From NCBI GenBank assembly GCA_038236965.1, contig JBBRZF010000166.1, forward strand, positions 1-7,533: a stretch of 7,533 bases of DNA, in the 5' to 3' direction. This DNA comes from JBBRZF01 sp038236965. GTDB taxonomy: Bacteria > Acidobacteriota > Terriglobia > Terriglobales > Acidobacteriaceae. Made by a program: the position numbers and the translations under genes. Each line of letters begins with the position of its first letter. Position 1 is the stretch's first letter. A model generated the notes under the pieces. That model ran no database searches and was not told the DNA's origin. It saw nothing but the letters and a program-made list of their open reading frames with translations. Below are positions 1 through 5,345 of the stretch, piece after piece.

Positions 1-489
1 GTCCATGCCTTCGCCGCAAACGCGCACGCAGCGATAACAAAGGATGCAGCGCGGACGATCAAAGTAAACGACCGGAGACCATTGCTGCTCTTCGCGATGC
101 GACTTGATGTCGATGAACTTCGATTCGGCGGCACCGTACTTGAAGGTCATGTCCTGCAATTCGCACTCGCCGCCCGCGTCACAGACGGGGCAATCGAGCG
201 GATGGTTCGCCAGCAGCAGTTCCAACATGCTCTTGCGCGCCTGCACGACCTTGTCGGTCTCGGTCTGGACCACCATGCCCTCGGCACAAGGCGTGGTACA
301 AGCCGTCTGCAGCTTGGGCATTTTTTCCACCTCGACCAGGCACATGCGGCAAGCGCCCTGCAAAGACAGGCCGGGGTAGTAGCAGAAGGACGGCACTTCG
401 ATACCAACGATCTTGCAGGCATCGATCAGCAGCGTCCCCTGCGGGGTCACGATCTTTTTTCCGTTTACAGTTATCGTTACGTCAGCCAT
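1..489 (-). CDS. nuoG: NADH-quinone oxidoreductase subunit G, N-terminal part
   Basis: This is the first 163 codons of the large iron-sulfur subunit of the complex I peripheral arm, which carries electrons from NuoF/NuoE towards the quinone site. The frame is open to the left edge, so the gene is cut by the window. Visible domains in order are a 2Fe-2S ferredoxin domain with ligands C36, C47, C50 and C64 (cluster N1b); the His-Cys3 motif H96, C100, C103 and C109 (N5); and the start of a 4Fe-4S site with C148, C151 and C154, followed by an extra C158. In the family the fourth ligand of that site lies some 40 residues further on, outside this window. The start at 489 gives the normal MADVTITVNGKK opening; the leader has only a weak AGG. 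It lies 109 bp behind nuoF in the same direction, with repeats and a hairpin between them. The identity is very secure. Confidence 0.96.
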   Translation of the reverse strand, partial: MADVTITVNGKKIVTPQGTLLIDACKIVGIEVPSFCYYPGLSLQGACRMCLVEVEKMPKLQTACTTPCAEGMVVQTETDKVVQARKSMLELLLANHPLDCPVCDAGGECELQDMTFKYGAAESKFIDIKSHREEQQWSPVVYFDRPRCILCYRCVRVCGEGMD

Positions 490-500
490 GGAAACCTAAT

Positions 501-531
501 CATTTCGAATTTCGAATTGCAAATTTCGAAT
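501..531. repeat. Short TTTCGAAT repeats in the nuoF-nuoG gap
   Basis: The octamer TTTCGAAT occurs at 503-510, 510-517 and 524-531, in steps of 7 and 14 bp. It lies directly in front of nuoG and so would be in its leader. A related period-7 array (CGAAATG twice, then CGAAT) lies before nuoE at 2509-2527. It encodes no recognisable protein and looks like part of a dispersed non-coding element. Confidence 0.6.
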
Positions 532-564
532 CTGAACCGTGAACTCGCAAACGGGTTCAGATTC
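528..564 (-). other. Perfect 11-bp inverted repeat (hairpin) between nuoF and nuoG
   Basis: GAATCTGAACC at 528-538 pairs perfectly with GGTTCAGATTC at 554-564 across a 15-nt loop. In the transcript it lies 35 nt after the nuoF stop and about 40 nt before nuoG. No U-tract follows the stem on the minus strand, so it does not look like a classical intrinsic terminator. A role in mRNA processing or stability, setting the ratio of NuoF to NuoG, is possible but is inference. Confidence 0.5.
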
Positions 565-592
565 CCCGATTCGCAATTACCCGATTCGCAAT
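561..592. repeat. Tandem 15-bp repeat, ATTMCCCGATTCGCA type
   Basis: Two adjacent 15-bp units, ATTCCCCGATTCGCA (561-575) and ATTACCCGATTCGCA (576-590), differ at one base and are followed by a partial third unit. The core ATTACCCGATTCG (576-588) recurs at 2925-2937 in the same orientation and at 2523-2535 inverted, both in the nuoD-nuoE gap. It sits just behind the nuoF stop and overlaps the right arm of the hairpin by 4 bp. Confidence 0.7.
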
Positions 593-598
593 CTCTCT

Positions 599-1921
599 CT
601 AGTGCGCCAGCACTGGTAGCAGTTGCTTCTCCCGTGCCGGTTCATAGGGACACGGACGACCGTCGAGGTGGTCTTCGAATTCTTTTCGGAATTTCTTAAT
701 GAAGGCCGCCATCGGCATCGCCGCCGCATCACCGAGCGGACAGAAGGTGCGTCCGAGCATGTTGTCCGCGATATACGCCATGTTGTTAATGTCTTTTGCG
801 ACGCCGCCACCGGCGTGGAAACGAACCAGCGTCTTCTTGAGCCAGTCGGTGCCTTCGCGGCACGGAATGCACCATCCGCAGCTTTCGTGGCGATAGAAGG
901 CCATGGTGCGCAGGGCAAATTTCACGATGCATTGCGTGTCGTCGAGCACGACCACTCCGCCGGAGCCAAGCATGGAGCCAGCCTTGGCAACGCCGTCGAA
1001 GTCCATTGCGATATCGATTTCGTCAGGCAGGAGAATGGGAGTGGATGAACCACCAGGCACGACCGCTTTCAGATTGCGGGCGTTGGGGATTCCGCCGCCC
1101 ACTTCGTAAATCATCTTCTTCAGGTTGTAGCCCATCGGCAATTCGTAGACGCCGGGGCGCGCAACGTTTCCGCTAAGACAGAAGAGGCGCGTGCCACCGT
1201 TCTTCGGTGTGCCGATCGCGGCATACTTTTCGCCGCCCATAAGGACGATGTTGGGAACGCTGGCCAGCGTCTCGGCGTTGTTGATCACCGTCGGTCCGCC
1301 CCAAAGGCCGACCACGGCCGGGAAGGGAGGACGTATGCGGGGAACTCCGCGCTTGCCTTCAAGCGATTCCATCAAGGCCGACTCTTCGCCCACCTCGTAG
1401 GCTCCCGCGCCGCCATGCCAATAAATCTCGAAATCGATGCCGCTGCCGAAGATGTTCTTCCCGAGGAAGCCTTTGGCGTATGCGTCGCGAATCGCTTTCT
1501 GCATGATGATGGACAGGTAGCGATATTCGCCGCGAATGTAGATGTAAGCAGTGCGCGAACCCACGGCGAGTCCGGCGATCATCGCGCCCTCGATCACCGA
1601 GTGGGGATCGTGTTCGAAGATGAGGCGGTCTTTGCAAGTGCCGGGTTCGCTCTCGTCGCCATTGCAGAGGACGTACTTCGGCTTGGCCGATTCCTTCGGC
1701 ACGAACGACCACTTCATGCCCGTCGGGAATCCTGCGCCGCCGCGTCCACGGAGGTTCGAGGCTTTTACCTCGTTGATGATCGCCTCCGAACCCATCTGGA
1801 TCGCTTTCTGCACAGCCTTGTAGCCGTCAAGTTCAAGGTAACGATCGATGTCCGCCGCGCCCTTGCCCCAGCGCCACGAAATCGCTTTTACCTCATCGGG
1901 ATGTATCGTCAGATCTGCCAT
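599..1921 (-). CDS. nuoF: NADH-quinone oxidoreductase subunit F (NADH/FMN-binding)
   Basis: NuoF oxidises NADH at FMN and passes electrons to cluster N3 in the cytoplasmic arm of complex I. The 440-aa protein is full length for the family. The glycine-rich FMN loop GRGGAGFPTG is at 59-68. The NADH/FMN region GAGAYEVGEESAL is at 171-183, where many family members, including E. coli, have IC in place of EV. The SLBB domain follows at about 245-330, and the N3 cluster ligands are C348, C351 and C354 (SCGWCIPC) plus C394 (TFCPLGD). The start at 1921 gives MADLTIHPDEV. The leader has AAAGAGA about 12 nt upstream, a modest ribosome site, inside an AAAGAG-A-CTCTTT palindrome. It lies between nuoE and nuoG, with repeat-containing gaps of about 100 bp on either side. 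Confidence 0.98.
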   Translation of the reverse strand: MADLTIHPDEVKAISWRWGKGAADIDRYLELDGYKAVQKAIQMGSEAIINEVKASNLRGRGGAGFPTGMKWSFVPKESAKPKYVLCNGDESEPGTCKDRLIFEHDPHSVIEGAMIAGLAVGSRTAYIYIRGEYRYLSIIMQKAIRDAYAKGFLGKNIFGSGIDFEIYWHGGAGAYEVGEESALMESLEGKRGVPRIRPPFPAVVGLWGGPTVINNAETLASVPNIVLMGGEKYAAIGTPKNGGTRLFCLSGNVARPGVYELPMGYNLKKMIYEVGGGIPNARNLKAVVPGGSSTPILLPDEIDIAMDFDGVAKAGSMLGSGGVVVLDDTQCIVKFALRTMAFYRHESCGWCIPCREGTDWLKKTLVRFHAGGGVAKDINNMAYIADNMLGRTFCPLGDAAAMPMAAFIKKFRKEFEDHLDGRPCPYEPAREKQLLPVLAH

Positions 1922-1942
1922 TGTGAAAGAGTCTCTTTATAA

Positions 1943-2017
1943 AGCTACTGAGCTACTAAGCTGCTGAGCTGCTAGCCGAACCTTCGTTTAGGTTCATGGC
2001 CTGATAGCTCATTAGCT
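1943..2017. repeat. Tandem octamers AGCTRCTR with inverted partners, nuoE-nuoF gap
   Basis: Four head-to-tail octamers (AGCTACTG, AGCTACTA, AGCTGCTG, AGCTGCTA) fill 1943-1974. Two related octamers in the opposite orientation (TGATAGCT, CATTAGCT) fill 2002-2017. Between them, GAACC at 1978-1982 pairs with GGTTC at 1991-1995, and GCC at 1975-1977 with GGC at 1998-2000. The stretch 1959-2017 can therefore fold as one imperfect hairpin. It takes up most of the 99-bp gap behind the nuoE stop and ends about 20 bp before the nuoF start. It is non-coding; its function is unknown. Confidence 0.65.
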
Positions 2018-2020
2018 AAA

Positions 2021-2500
2021 TCAATTCTTTTTCGCGTACTCCGCGAGCACGGCGTCAACCTTGTCGGGCGTGAGGTTCTCGTGGAAGTCGTAGTTTACCT
2101 GCATAGCCGGAGCCCAACTACAGGCGCCGATGCACTCCACTTCTTCTACGGAAAACATGCCGTCTGGCGTAACGCCTTTGTCCATTGCAATGCCGAGCTT
2201 GGTGCGGCAATGGTGAAGTATCTCTTCACCTCCGCGAACCAGGCAGCTGATGTTGGTGCAAACCTGCACGTTATATTTTCCGGCGGGCTTCACCCTCAGC
2301 ATGGAGTAGTAGCTGATCACGTTTCGCACTTCCAGATCGGTCAACTCCAGGCGCTGGCCAATCTCGTGAATAGCCTCGTCGGACAGATATCCAAGCTCAT
2401 CCTGCGCATAGAGCAGGGTAGGCACCAGCACCGACCGCTTGGTCGGGTAGTGTGTGAGCATCTCGGTAAAGCGAGCTTCAAACTCAGCAGAAAATGTCAT
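2021..2500 (-). CDS. nuoE: NADH-quinone oxidoreductase subunit E (2Fe-2S, 24-kDa type)
   Basis: NuoE is the thioredoxin-fold partner of NuoF in the NADH-oxidising tip of complex I and carries cluster N1a. The 159-aa product matches the usual bacterial length. It has an N-terminal helical part (about 1-75, ending VISYYSMLRVKP), then the 2Fe-2S ligands C81 and C86 (CTNISC) and C123 and C127 (CIGAC). I chose the ATG at 2500 (MTFSAEFEARF) because family similarity begins there. An in-frame TTG at 2572 would add 24 residues encoded largely by a dispersed repeat. Neither start has a clear Shine-Dalgarno sequence. It lies 445 bp behind nuoD, and that gap holds a broken unrelated gene. Confidence 0.96.
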   Translation of the reverse strand: MTFSAEFEARFTEMLTHYPTKRSVLVPTLLYAQDELGYLSDEAIHEIGQRLELTDLEVRNVISYYSMLRVKPAGKYNVQVCTNISCLVRGGEEILHHCRTKLGIAMDKGVTPDGMFSVEEVECIGACSWAPAMQVNYDFHENLTPDKVDAVLAEYAKKN

Positions 2501-2508
2501 AAAAATTT

Positions 2509-2536
2509 CGAAATGCGAAATGCGAATCGGGTAATC
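2509..2536. repeat. Dispersed repeat in the nuoE leader (inverted copy)
   Basis: CGAAATG occurs twice in tandem (2509-2522). It is followed by CGAATCGGGTAAT (2523-2535), the exact reverse complement of the 13-mer at 576-588 and 2925-2937. The element lies 8 bp in front of the nuoE ATG, where a ribosome-binding site would be expected. Confidence 0.65.
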
Positions 2537-2541
2537 TGACC

Positions 2542-2902
2542 CTAATTCATTTTTGTCTTGCGCGTCGTACAATGAGACGCAGTGAAAATTGCAGTTAAGT
2601 CATGTGCTTCGGCGGTCAGGCTCTTGAGCCGATCTGCTGAAACTGTATTCGATTCGCTTAACAACTCTAACCAGAAAATGCTTTCGTCCGCTTCCTCAAC
2701 GACAACGCCGATCTTGGCTGCAAATTCGTTTCGCGATCGAGAGCGTCCAGCCGCCCTGTAATTCGCTGCAACCGAAGCTCCTCAACAATTGCTTACCCAT
2801 GACCTGCGCATCCGTGCGATTCGGAAGTTCCCGGTAAAGCCTTATAACCCGCAACGCAAACTGCTTTGTCCTATCCCGAAGTTCCGAAGCCGTCGTTCCC
2901 AT
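2542..2902 (-). pseudogene. Frameshifted four-helix-bundle protein (23S rRNA IVP family)
   Basis: Reading from ATG 2902, frame 1 gives a typical opening for this family (LRDRTKQFALRVIRLYREL at about 8-26, GKQLLRS at 36-42). It then departs from the family and stops at 2696. The rest of the family pattern continues in another frame from 2781: GASVAANYRAAGRSRSRNEF, then AAKIGVVVEEADESIFWLEL, ending at the TAG at 2542-2544. Joined, the two parts make about 120 residues, the normal length. The junction AGGAGCTTCG looks like loss of one copy of a GGAGC direct repeat (5 nt). Homologues occur as open reading frames inside 23S rRNA intervening sequences and also scattered on chromosomes; their biochemical role is poorly known. 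It interrupts the nuo operon in the same direction and is flanked by copies of the dispersed 13-mer. A sequencing error cannot be excluded. Confidence 0.85.
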
Positions 2903-2921
2903 GCCCTTCGCCCTTGGCCTT

Positions 2922-2944
2922 CCGATTACCCGATTCGAAATCGG
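2922..2944. repeat. Dispersed repeat with 6-bp hairpin just behind nuoD
   Basis: This holds ATTACCCGATTCG (2925-2937), the third copy of the 13-mer shared with 576-588 and 2523-2535. CCGATT (2930-2935) and AATCGG (2939-2944) form a perfect 6-bp stem with a 3-nt loop, ending 1 nt behind the nuoD stop codon. CCGATT also occurs at 2922-2927. There is no T-run, so I do not call it a terminator. Confidence 0.6.
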
Positions 2945-2945
2945 T

Positions 2946-4154
2946 CTATCTGTCGCAATCTCCGAGCACGATGTCGATACTTCCGATGGCGGCTACGGCG
3001 TCGGCCAAAAGTCCGCCTTGGCACATCTTGGTAAGGCTGCTCAGGTTGGCAAACGAAGGGCTGCGCATATGCACGCGATAGGGCTTGGTGGTGCCGTTGC
3101 TGACTACGAAATAGCCCATCTCTCCGCGTGGAGATTCCACGCCTTGATAAATCTCACCCGCTGGAACAGTAAAGCCTTCCGTAACAATCTTAAAGTGATA
3201 GATGAGGGATTCCATCTGCGTCTTCATGCGCTCGCGGTCAGGTAAAACGACCTTGGGAGCGTCCGCTTTGATCGGGCCTTCCGGCATTCTTTCCCACGCC
3301 TGTTTCGCGATTTGTTGCGACTCGCGCATCTCCTGTACGCGGCAGATGTAACGGTCAAATACGTCTCCGTTGCTGCCAAGGGGAACCTTGAACTGGAAAT
3401 CCTCGTAGCTCGTGTAAGGCATGTCGCGCCGCAAATCCCAATCCACGCCGCTGCCACGAGCGGTCGGTCCGGTAACGCCCAGGGCAATGGCATCTTCCTT
3501 GGTGATGACGGCGACGCCCTTGGTGCGGTTCACCCAGATGGGGTTCGCCGTCAGCAGGTCCTCGTACTCGTCGATGCTTTCCGGGAAGCGGTCGATGAAG
3601 ATCTTCGTCTTCTCCATGAATCCGTAGGGTACGTCCATGGAAAGGCCGCCGATACGGAAGTAGGAGGTCATCATGCGCTGCCCGCTCACCATCTCGAACA
3701 GGCGCAGGATGTCTTCGCGTTCGCGCATGCAATAGAGGAAGACGGTCATCGCGCCGATGTCCAGGGCATGCGTTCCCAGCCAGACAAGGTGCGAGTTGAT
3801 GCGCGTCAATTCATTGAGCATCACGCGCATGTATTGCGCGCGTTTTGGAATCTCCAGGCCGAGCAGCTTCTCTACCGCCAGGCAGTAGGCGAGGTTGTTG
3901 GTAAGCGGACAGAGGTAATCGATGCGGTCGGTAAGCGGCACCACCTGCTGGTAGAACTTCGCTTCCGTCGTCTTCTCGATGCCCGTGTGGAGATAGCCGA
4001 TATCGGGGCGTATGCGAACGATGGTTTCGCCATCGATCTCCAGAACGAGGCGCAACACACCGTGCGTGGACGGATGCTGCGGACCCATGTTCAGGATCAT
4101 CGTATTGTTTTCGCCCGTCTCAAGTGAGGCGGTGTATTGGCCTTGGCTGCCCAT
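2946..4154 (-). CDS. nuoD: NADH-quinone oxidoreductase subunit D (49-kDa type)
   Basis: NuoD forms the quinone-reduction pocket of complex I together with NuoB. It descends from the large subunit of NiFe hydrogenases but lacks the metal site. The 402 residues are close to the usual 400-410. The N-terminal loop NMGPQHPSTHGVLRL is at 22-36. H31 and Y80 align by spacing with the quinone-contacting His38 and Tyr87 of Thermus Nqo4. The segments LNELTRINSHLVWLGTHALD and GDVFDRYICRVQEMRES are clear family blocks, and the protein ends in the typical GDCDR. The start ATG shares its A with the TAA stop of nuoC (TAATG), which suggests translational coupling. NuoC and NuoD are separate here, not fused as in E. 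coli. Confidence 0.98.
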   Translation of the reverse strand: MGSQGQYTASLETGENNTMILNMGPQHPSTHGVLRLVLEIDGETIVRIRPDIGYLHTGIEKTTEAKFYQQVVPLTDRIDYLCPLTNNLAYCLAVEKLLGLEIPKRAQYMRVMLNELTRINSHLVWLGTHALDIGAMTVFLYCMREREDILRLFEMVSGQRMMTSYFRIGGLSMDVPYGFMEKTKIFIDRFPESIDEYEDLLTANPIWVNRTKGVAVITKEDAIALGVTGPTARGSGVDWDLRRDMPYTSYEDFQFKVPLGSNGDVFDRYICRVQEMRESQQIAKQAWERMPEGPIKADAPKVVLPDRERMKTQMESLIYHFKIVTEGFTVPAGEIYQGVESPRGEMGYFVVSNGTTKPYRVHMRSPSFANLSSLTKMCQGGLLADAVAAIGSIDIVLGDCDR

Positions 4155-4651
4155 TACCGGTATCCCTCGACTGGATAATCTTTGCGCAGCGGATGGCCTT
4201 CCCAGTCTTCCGGCATCATGATCCGCTTGAGGTTCGGGTGTCCGCCAAAGCGTATGCCGAACAGGTCAAATACTTCGCGTTCGAACGGGTCTGCGCCCGT
4301 CCACAAGGGAACCATGGAATCGACCACCGGATCGGCTTCCGTCACCCGCACCTTGATGCGTATGCGCTCTTTGCGCGTGTACGACAACAGATGGTAGACG
4401 ACTTCAAAGCGAGGCTCGTTCGGATACCAATCCAGGCAGGTAACGTCGCACAGGAACTCGAAACGCAGAGCAGCATCGTCGCGCAAAAGGATTGCGGCAT
4501 CGCGCAAGGATTCGCGCTCAAGCCAGATGGTGAGTTCGTTGCGGTCCCATTTGGCGGCCTGCACGGCGTCTTTACGCCATGCCAGCAGAGAGGCGAGCGC
4601 GGGATTGTCTTTCAATTGCTCGATATCGGTGATCGCGGGCTCAAGTGGCAT
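4154..4651 (-). CDS. nuoC: NADH-quinone oxidoreductase subunit C (30-kDa type)
   Basis: NuoC is a structural subunit of the complex I peripheral arm that packs against NuoD near the quinone module and has no cofactor of its own. The 165-aa product carries the 30-kDa subunit signature at about 124-160: EREVFDLFGIRFGGHPNLKR followed by IMMPEDWEGHPLRKDYP. The start at 4651 lies 3 nt behind the nuoA stop. A GAGG about 11 nt upstream, inside the last codons of nuoA, may serve as the ribosome site. The 3' end overlaps nuoD by 1 nt. In most operons nuoB would lie directly upstream; here nuoA does, with no room for another gene. Confidence 0.97.
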   Translation of the reverse strand: MPLEPAITDIEQLKDNPALASLLAWRKDAVQAAKWDRNELTIWLERESLRDAAILLRDDAALRFEFLCDVTCLDWYPNEPRFEVVYHLLSYTRKERIRIKVRVTEADPVVDSMVPLWTGADPFEREVFDLFGIRFGGHPNLKRIMMPEDWEGHPLRKDYPVEGYR

Positions 4652-4654
4652 CGA

Positions 4655-5047
4655 CTAGATAACCTCGTCGCGCATCGGCTTGTTCCAGTCGAGCACGCCC
4701 TTCTTCCAGATATAGAACAGACCCGCCAGAACAATGAGGATATAAACCAGCATCTCGTAGAAGCCGAACATCTTCAGCTCTTTCAGGAGGATGGCCCAGG
4801 GATAGAGGAACACGGCTTCCACGTCGAACAAGATGAACAGCATCGCGACCAGGTAGAACTTCACCGAGAAACGCTGCCGCGCGTCGCCTTGCGGCTCCAT
4901 GCCGCACTCATAGGGCGACATCTTCACCTTGTTCTTTTTATGCTGTCCGACGAACGTAGAAAGCAGGACGATGACGCACGCCAGGCCACCAGCGGCGACG
5001 AGGTGCATCAACAGGGGTAAGTACCGCGCGAAATAGTTCTCTGGCAT
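4655..5047 (-). CDS. nuoA: NADH-quinone oxidoreductase subunit A (membrane)
   Basis: NuoA is a small membrane subunit at the junction between the two arms of complex I, next to the quinone channel. The 130 residues show three hydrophobic segments: about 8-33, 62-86 and 96-114. The loop after the first segment has the conserved SPYECG (44-49, Cys48), and the second has the acidic pair in FDVEAVF (D75, E77), both family hallmarks. It is the first gene of the operon. The start at 5047 follows AAGTAACTCT, a poor ribosome site, about 41 nt from the predicted transcription start. It is followed after 3 nt by nuoC, and nuoB is not between them. Confidence 0.97.
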   Translation of the reverse strand: MPENYFARYLPLLMHLVAAGGLACVIVLLSTFVGQHKKNKVKMSPYECGMEPQGDARQRFSVKFYLVAMLFILFDVEAVFLYPWAILLKELKMFGFYEMLVYILIVLAGLFYIWKKGVLDWNKPMRDEVI

Positions 5048-5094
5048 AGAGTTACTTGTATGGATTGCACGCCGAAAGGTCAGGCAAACATTTC

Positions 5095-5124
5095 AGTTTA
5101 GTGACCTGTGGAGGGCAGTGTCAA
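5095..5124 (-). promoter_or_regulatory. Candidate sigma70-type promoter of the nuo operon
   Basis: On the minus strand a perfect -35 box TTGACA (5124-5119) is followed after 18 bp by TAAACT (5100-5095), which matches four of six -10 consensus bases. Transcription would start near 5088 and give a leader of about 40 nt before the nuoA ATG at 5047. It is the best match I see in the 298-bp divergent gap 5048-5345. It was read by eye and not tested statistically. Confidence 0.5.
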
Positions 5125-5153
5125 GAACGCAGACGCGACACGCGAAGCAGCAT

Positions 5154-5168
5154 TGGAAATCATTTCCA
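5154..5168. promoter_or_regulatory. Perfect 15-bp palindrome upstream of the nuo promoter
   Basis: TGGAAAT-C-ATTTCCA is a perfect 7-bp inverted repeat around one base. It lies 30 bp upstream of the predicted nuo -35 box and about 180 bp before the divergent gene at 5346. The size and symmetry fit a site for a dimeric regulator, but I do not recognise it as a known operator. The rest of the gap (5169-5345) shows no gene and no promoter I would name. Confidence 0.35.
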
Positions 5169-5345
5169 GGAGATGTTAAATTTGTGCGCTTTCGCGCCCA
5201 TGGCTCACATTGCAAGTTGCGCGTTCGTCCGATTTACGAAACAATGTGCACGACTTCCGTTTTTCAGCCGCGTGCCCTTCACTCCCCGAAGCACGGGTCC
5301 CGGGCGCCACTTGCGCGTCTGATTGGAGCCACACGCTTCTGCGTT

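Noticed and set aside
2930..2944. Hairpin behind nuoD as an intrinsic terminator
   Set aside because: The stem is only 6 bp, has no T-run, and nuoE-F-G downstream need read-through unless they have their own promoter.
3312..4127. Long plus-strand open frame (271 codons) opposite nuoD
   Set aside because: It lies wholly antisense to an unmistakable nuoD, its translation resembles no protein family, and long antisense frames are expected opposite genes with strong third-position bias.
4124..5020. Plus-strand open frame (298 codons) opposite nuoC and nuoA
   Set aside because: It spans two real genes in antisense, and its protein is a His/Gln/Arg-rich composition typical of shadow frames. No ribosome site was seen.
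5118..5345. N-terminal extension of the unknown plus-strand gene
   Set aside because: The added 76 residues look non-coding (mixed Arg/Thr/Pro content), and the region holds the predicted nuo promoter and palindrome.
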